From the NCBI GenBank assembly GCA_045540315.1, contig JAZQHA010000170.1:1-60079 (forward strand): a stretch of DNA of 60,079 bases, given 5' to 3'. Source of the DNA: CAG-557 sp045540315 (GTDB lineage Bacteria > Bacillota > Clostridia > Oscillospirales > Acutalibacteraceae). Position numbers and translations under genes: made by a program. Below the pieces are notes generated by a model. The model made no database searches and had not been told where the DNA came from. It saw only the letters and a list, made by a program, of their open reading frames with translations. This document shows positions 7,238-15,217 of the stretch, one piece after another; the first letter of the stretch is position 1; each line of letters begins with the position of its first letter.

Positions 7238-7266
7238 AGTATACACCATTAACCATGGTTTGTCAA
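7238..7266 (-). promoter_or_regulatory. Consensus promoter TTGACA-17-TATACT
   Basis: -35 TTGACA (7261-7266) and -10 TATACT (7238-7243), with a 17-bp spacer containing the palindrome ACCATGGT. An A-tract followed by GTATTGACA is shared with promoters at 58.6, 40.9 and 36.2 kb. It drives the 7.1-2.2 kb operon. Confidence 0.85.
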
Positions 7267-7286
7267 TACTTTTTTTAAATTTATTC

Positions 7287-7319
7287 AAAAAAAAGACACA
7301 TGCAATTAATGCATGTGCC
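7287..7319 (-). terminator. Late-operon terminator
   Basis: CACATGCA (7297-7304) pairs with TGCATGTG (7310-7317), and eight T follow on the minus strand. The stem includes the stop codon of the HTH gene. It separates the structural/lysis operon from the accessory operon. Confidence 0.85.
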
Positions 7320-7515
7320 TGAAAAGTTTTTCTTGCGCCTTATAAACAATGCCTTTGGTCTGTCTTACTGACAAGTCGAATTCTTCGGCCAGCGGTTCAT
7401 AACATATTCCATCAAGCAATCTGCGCTTTAAGATTTTTCTGTCCCTCTCCGAGAATATCCACTCATCTATCAAATGCTCAATCTCTGACCTTGACAAATC
7501 TGGAATATTTTTCAT
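7306..7515 (-). CDS. Sigma-70 region-4-like HTH protein
   Basis: 69 residues. ERDRKILKRRLLDGICYEPLAEEFDLSVRQTKGIVYKAQEKL has the spacing of sigma region-4/ArpU-type helix-turn-helix domains that recognise -35 elements or act as late regulators. It is the last gene of the structural/lysis operon, so it may feed back on late or next-round transcription (inference). Confidence 0.65.
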   Translation of the reverse strand: MKNIPDLSRSEIEHLIDEWIFSERDRKILKRRLLDGICYEPLAEEFDLSVRQTKGIVYKAQEKLFRHMH

Positions 7516-7551
7516 TTAACCATTCTTATTCTTACACGCTTCCTGTTTACG

Positions 7552-7842
7552 CTATTCCTCCGGCCTCGATTGCGTCTCCGCCGTCTTCGTACCACTATTC
7601 GTGCCATTAAAAATACTCCCACTATCGCCAATATAGTTTGCAATGCCATCAGCGCTATCCACAACTACCGATTCGTAATCGTACAGATTCCATGCATACA
7701 GCCAGATGGCGTTAGATGCGAACATCAGCAGTATACTGATAATAAGAGCGACTACCAGCCTTTTGATGTGCCGTTCCGCCCTAGCCATTGCGCTCTCATA
7801 AACTATATACGATACCGGTTCTGGTTTATTTGTTTCATTCAT
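7552..7842 (-). CDS. Single-span membrane protein of the lysis region
   Basis: 96 residues from the ATG at 7842 (GGGGATA upstream). A cytoplasmic N-terminus is followed by a membrane segment (LVVALIISILLMFASNAIWLY at about residues 30-50) and a polar tail. Its location next to the endolysin suggests an accessory role in lysis, such as holin modulation (inference). Confidence 0.6.
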   Translation of the reverse strand: MNETNKPEPVSYIVYESAMARAERHIKRLVVALIISILLMFASNAIWLYAWNLYDYESVVVDSADGIANYIGDSGSIFNGTNSGTKTAETQSRPEE

Positions 7843-7885
7843 GTTTTTATCCCCTTTGCCTTTTATTTGCTTCATTTGTTTAAAT

Positions 7886-8683
7886 TTACTTAACCCTCTG
7901 AGTTAAGTATCGAGAGTCCACCCATCCCACGATAGGATATTCGCCGTCTCTGTCCTTGACTCCAGAAGTTTTCTTGATTTTAATCCAGTTGATTCCGCCC
8001 TTCTGAACGATAGTATCATCTACAATGCTGACCTTCTGGCCATCCTCAAGATATCCAAGACTGTGCCGCTTGTTCTGATTCTCCCAGATATTCAGCTTGC
8101 TTTCCACATTTACCCACATGTGCAGTCGCTGTGGATAAAAGATTGTATAGCATCTATAATCTTCTTTCCGTGCTCCCGCATGGATTTCTTTAGGTGTGTA
8201 CAGCTTTCCGCTGACCCGATATGACCTTGTCTGCGCCGCAGGGTCATTGACGGCAATCTTGCCGTCCTTATATCCAATCAGTAGGATATAATGTCCTTTG
8301 CTGGTAAAGATGCCCTTACCCTGTATGCACATTACTATACAGCCTCTCTGCAGAGCTTTTACAACCTTGTTGATATCGGTTGTGTATTCGGTTTTAACAC
8401 CTCTCTTATCAGCTTCCCATTTACCGATATCCCGATATGAACCGGAGTCTTTACACAGCTTGTCAGAAAGCGTCTGTGGCTCTATCTTTGTGTCAAGGCA
8501 ATACTCCAGAGCCATTGCAGTGCAGCATTGACCGCAGCCAAAACGCTTGATGGTATTGCCCCACTTAATGACCCGATTAGGGATATCCGTATCATAGTAT
8601 TTCTTACGGGTAAAATCATATCTTCCACCCGTAATCGTCTGCTTGATGTAGGGAACCTTTGCGATATAATCACTCATCAGCAT
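7886..8683 (-). CDS. Endolysin: C39-like cysteine peptidase plus SH3b wall-binding domain
   Basis: About 265 residues. Residues 45-175 form a papain-like domain with nucleophile Cys in FGCGQCCTAMAL, His in GHYILLIGY and the acidic partner in VNDPA. Residues 190-262 resemble a bacterial SH3 domain (VNVESKLNIWENQN to GWVDSRYL). Such enzymes cut the peptide part of peptidoglycan. There is no signal peptide, so release would need the holin encoded upstream. GAGG stands 6 bases before the ATG at 8683; ATG 8677 is an alternative. Confidence 0.85.
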   Translation of the reverse strand: MLMSDYIAKVPYIKQTITGGRYDFTRKKYYDTDIPNRVIKWGNTIKRFGCGQCCTAMALEYCLDTKIEPQTLSDKLCKDSGSYRDIGKWEADKRGVKTEYTTDINKVVKALQRGCIVMCIQGKGIFTSKGHYILLIGYKDGKIAVNDPAAQTRSYRVSGKLYTPKEIHAGARKEDYRCYTIFYPQRLHMWVNVESKLNIWENQNKRHSLGYLEDGQKVSIVDDTIVQKGGINWIKIKKTSGVKDRDGEYPIVGWVDSRYLTQRVK

Positions 8684-8774
8684 CACCGCCCTCTATCTCT
8701 TCCTCGCCATCCTCTGGGATGTAGATAGGCTCATCGTCTCTGTCACCATAGCAATCATACATAGCGTCACTCAT
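8670..8774 (-). CDS. Tiny acidic peptide (34 aa)
   Basis: The ATG at 8774 follows GAGGATTTGAAC. The sequence is almost all Asp/Glu in the second half (EDGEEEIEGGDADE). It overlaps the endolysin start by a few bases, which fits translational coupling. Function unknown. Confidence 0.45.
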   Translation of the reverse strand: MSDAMYDCYGDRDDEPIYIPEDGEEEIEGGDADE

Positions 8775-8784
8775 GTTCAAATCC

Positions 8785-9102
8785 TCACTTTCTGTGTGTG
8801 GCAAGCCTCTGACTGAGCCTTGCTGATTTAAATTTCTCTTCCTTGTCAATCTCATCAATGCTGACAATCTCATTTGACCATACGGCATTAATGCAGATAT
8901 TTACATCTGCTATCTCTTCGGTTAAATGTTCAATCGCCTGCCATCTGAGCTGGGGAGTAGGATTTTCGCCCCTGTCAATTCTGGCGAGCTTCAGAGCCGC
9001 CTGAGCAAGCTCTGTGCACTCTTCCGCCAGCTGTTCAAGCAGAGCAGGTTCCCCGATTCTGCCAAGGAGTGCACCAGCCTGTGTGACCTTTGTTTGTATC
9101 AA
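8785..9102 (-). CDS. MazG-like nucleotide pyrophosphohydrolase
   Basis: 105 residues. LAEECTELAQAALKLAR and the later LTEEIADVNICINAV give the E-x-x-E...E-x-x-D arrangement of all-alpha NTP pyrophosphatases (MazG family), which bind Mg2+ and hydrolyse NTPs to NMP and PPi. Phage MazG proteins may lower alarmone or damaged nucleotide pools; the exact substrate is not readable. It sits unusually between holin and endolysin. Confidence 0.75.
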   Translation of the reverse strand: MIQTKVTQAGALLGRIGEPALLEQLAEECTELAQAALKLARIDRGENPTPQLRWQAIEHLTEEIADVNICINAVWSNEIVSIDEIDKEEKFKSARLSQRLATHRK

Positions 9103-9123
9103 TATCTTTTCCTCTCATTTTCA

Positions 9124-9158
9124 AGCCCAAATTTGCGGAAAGTCCGCAAAAATGGGCT
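9124..9158 (-). promoter_or_regulatory. Strong intergenic hairpin between holin and MazG genes
   Basis: AGCCCA/TGGGCT outer stem and TTTGCGGA/TCCGCAAA inner stem, separated by a TT/TT bulge, loop of 3. No T-tract follows on either strand, so it is more likely an mRNA processing or stability element than a terminator (inference). Confidence 0.5.
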
Positions 9159-9165
9159 CTAAATT

Positions 9166-9405
9166 TTAGTTTTCCTCAACCTCCGGCAGTCCCGCCAGAC
9201 TCGTAAGCAGGCTTGTGAACCCTGCAAAAAATCCTGTGGCAAGCCATGCAATCACAACGTATACGAGTGACCAGTCTGCTTGCTGAACCATTACAGGCGT
9301 GATAATAAAGCCGGCAGGAAGCATGGATGCAAGGCTCTGACAAGTCGTGCGGATAGCTCTGATGCCTGCGGCAATCCACCATTTTTTGTTAGTAAGATTG
9401 TTCAT
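9166..9405 (-). CDS. Holin (phage r1t type)
   Basis: 79 residues. NKKWWIAAGIRAIRTTCQS followed by two hydrophobic segments (about residues 27-40 and 46-65) is the pattern of r1t-type holins, which form inner-membrane lesions that release the endolysin. The charged C-terminal end (LPEVEEN) is typical. It overlaps the coiled-coil membrane protein gene by 4 bases. Confidence 0.85.
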   Translation of the reverse strand: MNNLTNKKWWIAAGIRAIRTTCQSLASMLPAGFIITPVMVQQADWSLVYVVIAWLATGFFAGFTSLLTSLAGLPEVEEN

Positions 9406-9713
9406 TTGTTACCCCTTCCCAAGGTGTCTTTAATCTCGCCCACCTCACTAAATAGAGTTTTGGAATCTCTCTCAAGTGCGACCACACGTTTTTCGACTTC
9501 GACCAAATCCCTGTTAAGAGATTTAATGTCCGTCCGTGTCTCATTGGTCGTCTGACAAACTGTGTCCAACTTCATATTGGCCTTAAACAGGCCGTCCTTG
9601 ATATTGTCTATCTTTGTGACAGAATCTTTACTTACATTGTGGCTGTACGATTTGTACGCCACAATTAAACTGCCCAAGGCTATCAGCCAAGGGATAAATT
9701 GTAGATATTGCAT
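9402..9713 (-). CDS. XhlA-like membrane-anchored coiled-coil protein
   Basis: 103 residues from the ATG at 9713 (GAGG upstream; frame open to 9776). One membrane segment (FIPWLIALGSLIVAY) near the N-terminus precedes a long heptad coiled coil (IDNIKDGLFKANMKLD to VGEIKDTL). This resembles the haemolysin XhlA family that assists holins. Confidence 0.65.
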   Translation of the reverse strand: MQYLQFIPWLIALGSLIVAYKSYSHNVSKDSVTKIDNIKDGLFKANMKLDTVCQTTNETRTDIKSLNRDLVEVEKRVVALERDSKTLFSEVGEIKDTLGRGNK

Positions 9714-9717
9714 AGGC

Positions 9718-9948
9718 TTATTCCTCAGTAGGAGCCACATACTCCGTGTCAAACCTCTTGTGCTCAACGATATCACCGTCCTGAGATGTAAGTGTGAGTA
9801 TTACAGAAGTATAATCCTTAGTAGTTACCGCTACTGCGGCCCGCTGATAATACTGTGCCAATCCCACGCTGAAAGAAGAATAGGATTTGATTGATGTGTT
9901 TGCCTGTCCGTCTGGACGATTCTGAATTTCCGTAAGCATGTAATACAT
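9718..9948 (-). CDS. Small tail/lysis-border protein
   Basis: 76 residues from the ATG at 9948 (GAGGTG upstream). A YYMLTEIQNRPDGQANTS opening and central strands (VAVTTKDYTSVILTLTSQDG) are common just downstream of fibre genes in Clostridia phages. Role unknown. Confidence 0.6.
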   Translation of the reverse strand: MYYMLTEIQNRPDGQANTSIKSYSSFSVGLAQYYQRAAVAVTTKDYTSVILTLTSQDGDIVEHKRFDTEYVAPTEE

Positions 9949-9963
9949 AAATTTCACCTCGCT

Positions 9964-10479
9964 TTAAGCCCACGCTATCCATTTATAAGTTGCGTTTGCC
10001 TTAAAATATACAGTCCCGTTACTATATCCAAAATCAGTTGATGTAACATACTGACTAATATTTGATGCAGTTATTCTAACATTTGATATCACCGAAATTC
10101 CACCATTATATAATATTAATAAAGTCGGATTTCCAAGATACTCATTGTTATTGCTGTCAATCACATCAAACTGCATGAACTCAATACGCACCGCATATCT
10201 AATTGACTCCGTTCCGCTGAGTGCATCATTCGTCCAGATTGCAAAGCCTTTTGGAACAGTTCCAAGAGAATGTTCAATCTGCTTATTGGATAAAGCCGTG
10301 TCGCTTGTTAGTGTAAAACTTCCGCCATCAATTTTCGAAATGACGGACGGCAAAGAACCACCGCCCTGTCCATATCCCTCTGCCAGTGTTGCGACTGCAT
10401 CAGAAAGAGTTGTATCAGATGCCCCCGTGACTTCATTAGCATAAGTGGTTAATGCCTGTATCCTGCTCGTTAAGCTCAT
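9964..10479 (-). CDS. Tail fibre-associated protein
   Basis: 171 residues from the ATG at 10479 (GGGGTG upstream). Residues 1-38 are a helical head (MSLTSRIQALTTYANEVTG, TLSDAVATLAEGYGQGGG) seen at the N-termini of several fibre and baseplate accessory proteins. The remainder is a beta-rich domain (FTLTSDTALSNKQIEHSLG) ending in aromatic YKWIAWA. Probably part of the adhesion device. Confidence 0.6.
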   Translation of the reverse strand: MSLTSRIQALTTYANEVTGASDTTLSDAVATLAEGYGQGGGSLPSVISKIDGGSFTLTSDTALSNKQIEHSLGTVPKGFAIWTNDALSGTESIRYAVRIEFMQFDVIDSNNNEYLGNPTLLILYNGGISVISNVRITASNISQYVTSTDFGYSNGTVYFKANATYKWIAWA

Positions 10480-10491
10480 AAATATCACCCC

Positions 10492-12315
10492 TTATCCTAA
10501 AGCCGTAGATGCACTCTGATAATCGCTCATGAGCGTATCAAGGTTGGTTTTATCTGTTGCTGACATAAGACCTGCGGCTGATGTAGTAGCAACTGCAGTT
10601 GATGCTTTATTATCAAGGGCAGTCTTAATCACCTTGTTCTGGACGGGATTTTCTGATGCATCAGATAAAGCCGCATCAACTGTGATTGAGCCACCAGAGG
10701 ACTCAACTTCATTGACATTATTTACGTTGACCGCATTATCCTCAAACGTTGAATAGCCCTTATACAAACAGAAATTGCTGACCGTATACGACGTTCCATT
10801 TGACGCTCTTATGTCAAGTTTTTCGATTGGTGTAGAAGCGTAAAAAACACAATAATTTTTACTGCCCTGTCGGAATGACCTGATATTAAGGTTTTCCCCG
10901 CTTGTGTTAAATTTAACATAAGTCAGGCTGTTGTCTGCGTCCCATGTCATCGAATAGAACCCGATTGGCAGGCTATCAAAAGCATATTCAACCGCAAGAG
11001 CAGAAGTGCCCGTATATTCTCCCGTGTATACTTCCGTGTCTTTTAACAAGAGTTGATTTGTGTATTCTCCGTCGATGATTGGAAGTCTTGCATAGTGTGT
11101 CGGACAATTTGCGCTTGTCCATGTAACCTGCTGAACATTAATACCGACTTCAATTCCGTCATATCTTGCTGGTATCCCTGCCGATGCTTGAAGATAATAG
11201 CATCCGCTTGGCGTCGTGTACAAACAGATAGCACAGTGTCTAATATCAAGGTATACAGATGCGGACTCCGTGTTTCCATCCGACCAGAAAAGAATATCGC
11301 CTGCTCTTACGTTGTTGTGGCTTGCATCGAACTCAATCAAAAGCCCCTTATCAGCACAGTATTTTGCAATCTGATTAGCGTGCAGATAGCCCATGTCCCC
11401 ATCAAACACAGCGTCTGTGCTAGAGTCATATTCATAGCCCCACCACGCAGAGGAATTGCTGTCTGCCACATATCTGCTATCCTCGTATTTTGTGCCAGTG
11501 ATTAAGGATTTGACAAACTGACTACAGACAGTAGCTTTCTTTCCCTGTTCGGTCACAGGGGCTGTATAAATCCCATGTAAAGTCTCATATACAATCTGGT
11601 CATTCGGCGCATAAGCTACGTTGAAGTAGCTTTCCGCTGTTTCTACCATCGCCCCGACTGCCCCAATATGCTTCATCGGCAGATAAAGTTTTGTCAGATA
11701 AAATTCACAGCCCCATTCTTCGATAAGATTCTCCAGACCGTATATTTCAACGCGTGTGCCTGTGGACTGTGCGAAGCCATACACAAATCTTACATAAGCT
11801 GTGTTCGCAGGCAAGCCAACAGGATTGCCTACAGACGAATACATGGTATGTCTGCTGATGAATGTGTGTGTCGCATCATAGCAATACGCAAAGTAGATGC
11901 GATTTGTGCTTTCGCTCTCCCCAATTCGCGCGCCACTAGCTTTTACTGAGCCATTAAAGAGATAAAAGCCCGTTCGGATGGTATAAGGATTCGCCGATTC
12001 AGAACCGTCCTCTGACGACAGCGAACCTATCTCCCAATCAGATTCGTTGACCACAGGTTTTACGTATCCAACCAATTCTTCGTCTTGGCCTGTGCCGCCG
12101 CCAGTAACCACATCACCCCAATAGTGACCGCCGTTACCGTCTGCTGTAAGGACCTGCCCTGCTGTGGCGGTAGTGGCGTCTGGAGCGCCTGCGGCACGCT
12201 CTGCTAAGTCGTGGATTTTCTTTATTGCCGAGACCATCGAATCTCGGACTTCCTCTCCGTATACGGCATTTTCGAAATCATCCAGCTCTTGCTGGATGTC
12301 TGAGTAATCACTCAA
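10492..12315 (-). CDS. Tail fibre with embedded NlpC/P60-like hydrolase domain
   Basis: 607 residues. Residues 1-45 (DIQQELDDFENAVYGEEVRDS) are a helical attachment head. Residues about 90-200 are beta-rich. Residues about 225-395 look like an NlpC/P60/CHAP papain-like domain: Cys in ATVCSQFVKS, a NVRAGDILFW strand, then His in DIRHCAICLY. Residues 420-530 form another beta domain. The C-terminus has SENPVQNKVI and shaft-like repeats. It probably binds the cell surface and locally cuts peptidoglycan during entry (inference). Confidence 0.7.
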   Translation of the reverse strand: MSDYSDIQQELDDFENAVYGEEVRDSMVSAIKKIHDLAERAAGAPDATTATAGQVLTADGNGGHYWGDVVTGGGTGQDEELVGYVKPVVNESDWEIGSLSSEDGSESANPYTIRTGFYLFNGSVKASGARIGESESTNRIYFAYCYDATHTFISRHTMYSSVGNPVGLPANTAYVRFVYGFAQSTGTRVEIYGLENLIEEWGCEFYLTKLYLPMKHIGAVGAMVETAESYFNVAYAPNDQIVYETLHGIYTAPVTEQGKKATVCSQFVKSLITGTKYEDSRYVADSNSSAWWGYEYDSSTDAVFDGDMGYLHANQIAKYCADKGLLIEFDASHNNVRAGDILFWSDGNTESASVYLDIRHCAICLYTTPSGCYYLQASAGIPARYDGIEVGINVQQVTWTSANCPTHYARLPIIDGEYTNQLLLKDTEVYTGEYTGTSALAVEYAFDSLPIGFYSMTWDADNSLTYVKFNTSGENLNIRSFRQGSKNYCVFYASTPIEKLDIRASNGTSYTVSNFCLYKGYSTFEDNAVNVNNVNEVESSGGSITVDAALSDASENPVQNKVIKTALDNKASTAVATTSAAGLMSATDKTNLDTLMSDYQSASTALG

Positions 12316-12568
12316 GTGGAGTCACCTCCTTTTCTTTTGTCCATCGTGTAGATAGATTTTCTTGGTCAATCAGGCATCCAAACTCTGGATGCTCAACCTG
12401 TATGCCTTCCGCATACTCAATTCCCTCAGAAGTCGTAAATCCAGTGACTTCCACTTTTTGCCCTGCATCGGGGATAAGAATATCCCCAATGCTGATTGTT
12501 AGTCCGTTTTTATCAATCATAAAATCATTATAACCCACTTTTAACGATTTGTTAATAGGAATTTGCAA
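12308..12568 (-). CDS. Small baseplate-region protein
   Basis: 86 residues, strand-rich (GLTISIGDILIPDAGQKVEV). It overlaps genes on both sides and lies between the tail-tip protein and the fibre. Function unknown. Confidence 0.6.
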   Translation of the reverse strand: MQIPINKSLKVGYNDFMIDKNGLTISIGDILIPDAGQKVEVTGFTTSEGIEYAEGIQVEHPEFGCLIDQENLSTRWTKEKEVTPLE

Positions 12569-14480
12569 TCCAAAGCACAGCTCTTGCGGTAGTAGTCGCG
12601 CAAGTCAGCCATAACTTGAAGCCTGTCTTTGTAATGTTTGTAACGCCCACTCCTAACACAGCAGTCCCCGGTGAATCGGTAGCAGGAGTCGCTACAACTC
12701 TCGGAATGTCATACATTGGATTGGCAAATGTAATATCCACGGACGTAGGTGTGTTTGCGGCAGTCGGAGTGATATTTACACGACCCGACTGTATGCTTGG
12801 CGGAGCATAAATTCTCTGGCCAATCAAGTTGCCGTACTTGTCAATCCTCAGCAGATATTCCCAACCAGATGCGTCTGCAGGCTCATCTTGTGATGCAGGG
12901 TATCGTCTTACATACAGGAAGTTGTTCGCCCCGGATTCATCACCAACAGACTGCAATGACACTTGATATACATACTCCACATTATCCACGGTCAGCACGC
13001 TGTTCCTGTAGAGCCTGTTCTGAGTGATGGTCCACCCGGATATATGACCGGTTATAAGTTCTGCCGCCGTGATAAACGATGCGACCAGATTGCCGTCAAT
13101 CGTCCATGCATTGGTATACGGACCATTAATGCCTGAAGTAGAAAATCCTATACCTGCTTGATTAAGTTGGATTATATTTACGGCAGTATTTATATCGGCA
13201 CTGTCCATGATGAGGATTCGCCAAGGCTGTCCATTAGCATCTCTATCAATCAGCACATATCCACCATCCACACCAGTCAGCAGGTCCGTGGCATTCTCAA
13301 TTTTAGAATCGATAATGCGCCTTATACTTGTGGGAATTTTTGAGATTTCCTGAATCTCCTTTTTGATAGATGCATCCCGGCTTGAAATTTTACTGGTCAG
13401 TGATTGTGTAGCATAACCGAATACATACTCATTATTGGACGGGTCAAGCAGGTCCAATTTTATCTTTGTGCACTGGAAATATGCATTGATGCCTAATGGC
13501 GCAAAATGCACGAGATTATATTCTCCGAGCTTTATCTTATCCACATTCACGCCAAGCATTTTAAGGTCTACTGCATTTAGGGTCAGTTTAAGTGATTCGT
13601 AAAATGCTGTACTTAAATCTGCTTGTCCTTTACTCAGCAAGTTAGCAGCCACGGTCACATTATCCCACTCTTTGTATTTGACAATTCTGCCGTAAAGAGC
13701 AATGCCCTCGGCAGACTCAATGTAATCATTGCCATCATTCACCTCTTCAATCGTGAGCCGTGTCGTTTCTCCCGTTTCTTCATCCTCAATTTTTGCTCCA
13801 AGCGGTACAAGGACCGTATATACATTTTCAGAAGTGACATATTTCTCGAAGTCAGAAATATTTACCCCAAATTCCAACGTCTGATTATTATTGCCTCCAG
13901 ACACAGCGAGGTAATCCAAATATTCAACCTCTACGCCATCCTCAACTTCAACACGGGGCATGAGATATCCGCCCAGATTATTAACAAATTTATCGTCTAA
14001 CTCAGATAACGTATATGAATAATTGCTGTTAGACCGAACAATATAATCATTGGAATCTCTTACCGTGACACTGCCGAGCCTAAACTGCTTTTCCGCCTCA
14101 ACCTGAGAATTATGTTGATTGAGATAAAAGACCATGCTATTGGTTACAGAAGTAGTCACCCTGTACGGCCTCAGCACAGAATCCAGAAGATAATTCCTGC
14201 ATCCCTCGCAAGTAAAGATTTTATAGTAGGACTCCTTAAGGTCAAGAGCCCTGCCCTTAAAAATCCTTTCCCCGTCCTGATATACCTTAATCACAGACTG
14301 CATCGGATGGATACTATTATAGGCAAGGTTCTGACTTGGAATCGCCAAAGTCAGTGACCCTGCCTTATTAAGTTCCTGCGTGAGTACAGCACGCACGCAG
14401 GCAAATTCCCTATCGATATCATCCACGAGGTCAGAACGCCAGATAGTTGTGCCATCGACCGTGATTTTATTTACTATCAT
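12552..14480 (-). CDS. Tail-tip protein (prophage endopeptidase tail / Tal type)
   Basis: 642 residues. The first 380 match the hub domain of Tal/gp27-like proteins in siphophages (LTQELNKAGSLTLAIPSQN, IKVYQDGERIFKGRALD, YGRIVKYKEWDNVTV). A short coiled coil follows (DASIKKEIQEISKIP), then beta-rich C-terminal parts. It would form the tail-tip hub beneath the Dit ring and anchor the fibres. Its order after Dit supports this. Confidence 0.8.
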   Translation of the reverse strand: MIVNKITVDGTTIWRSDLVDDIDREFACVRAVLTQELNKAGSLTLAIPSQNLAYNSIHPMQSVIKVYQDGERIFKGRALDLKESYYKIFTCEGCRNYLLDSVLRPYRVTTSVTNSMVFYLNQHNSQVEAEKQFRLGSVTVRDSNDYIVRSNSNYSYTLSELDDKFVNNLGGYLMPRVEVEDGVEVEYLDYLAVSGGNNNQTLEFGVNISDFEKYVTSENVYTVLVPLGAKIEDEETGETTRLTIEEVNDGNDYIESAEGIALYGRIVKYKEWDNVTVAANLLSKGQADLSTAFYESLKLTLNAVDLKMLGVNVDKIKLGEYNLVHFAPLGINAYFQCTKIKLDLLDPSNNEYVFGYATQSLTSKISSRDASIKKEIQEISKIPTSIRRIIDSKIENATDLLTGVDGGYVLIDRDANGQPWRILIMDSADINTAVNIIQLNQAGIGFSTSGINGPYTNAWTIDGNLVASFITAAELITGHISGWTITQNRLYRNSVLTVDNVEYVYQVSLQSVGDESGANNFLYVRRYPASQDEPADASGWEYLLRIDKYGNLIGQRIYAPPSIQSGRVNITPTAANTPTSVDITFANPMYDIPRVVATPATDSPGTAVLGVGVTNITKTGFKLWLTCATTTARAVLWIANSY

Positions 14481-15217
14481 AAGCGCCCTCCCCGGAATTC
14501 TACCGTTACTGTGCCATAACCGGAGAATTTGAGCTCGTTTTCTCCGGCTTTGAGAATGATATTTGCGTTTTTCGTCGTTCCGTTCAAAAGGGTATATGTC
14601 TCGTCTTCAAATTCAAGAGCAATACTGCCTTGCTGAGACGTTACAATAAAAGTCGGCACAACCGGCATTTCGTCATTGACAATCGTATAAGTCGTCTCTC
14701 CACCCACTGTCAGCTCAGAATAATTTTTGATAATACCATCGTAAAAGCTGAAAGGGTCCCACAGCCAGTCGTCTGTAGACTTAAGCACTGAGAATTTGTA
14801 AGGGTAAAATTCTCCGGTCACAGGGATATATGCAGTCAGTGAGCCTCCCTTGCTATCTATTCTATATGACATATCGCCCACCGTCAGCCGTCCGATATAA
14901 TAGTATTCTGGATTCTCGTCCGTGATGACCTGCATCTTCCGCCCGTGAATAGCATTTTTTACTTTGGAATATACCGACTCCCAAGTTCTGCGATTTCCCA
15001 AAATAGAAAAGATAAAGCCACCCGTGACATTTTCATATCTAACCGGGCCATACGCCTCAGTCACATCAATATCACCATCTGCTCCCATAAGGTCTATTCT
15101 TGTTTCTTTTACTTTCGGTGCAGAGAACAGGGGCCTTTCTCTTAAGAAAAGTCCCCAATCCCTGTATGAATGTTTATCTCCGAAAGTCACTCCACTGTAA
15201 ACATTCCAATCCATCAT
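14477..15217 (-). CDS. Distal tail protein (Dit)
   Basis: 246 residues. The N-terminal part (FGDKHSYRDWGLFLRERPLFS, KVKETRIDLMGADGDIDVT) fits the belt domain of siphophage distal tail proteins and the C-terminal half is a beta galectin-like domain. Dit rings join the tail tube to the tip hub. The start and stop overlap the tape measure and tip genes by 4 bases. Confidence 0.85.
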   Translation of the reverse strand: MMDWNVYSGVTFGDKHSYRDWGLFLRERPLFSAPKVKETRIDLMGADGDIDVTEAYGPVRYENVTGGFIFSILGNRRTWESVYSKVKNAIHGRKMQVITDENPEYYYIGRLTVGDMSYRIDSKGGSLTAYIPVTGEFYPYKFSVLKSTDDWLWDPFSFYDGIIKNYSELTVGGETTYTIVNDEMPVVPTFIVTSQQGSIALEFEDETYTLLNGTTKNANIILKAGENELKFSGYGTVTVEFRGGRL

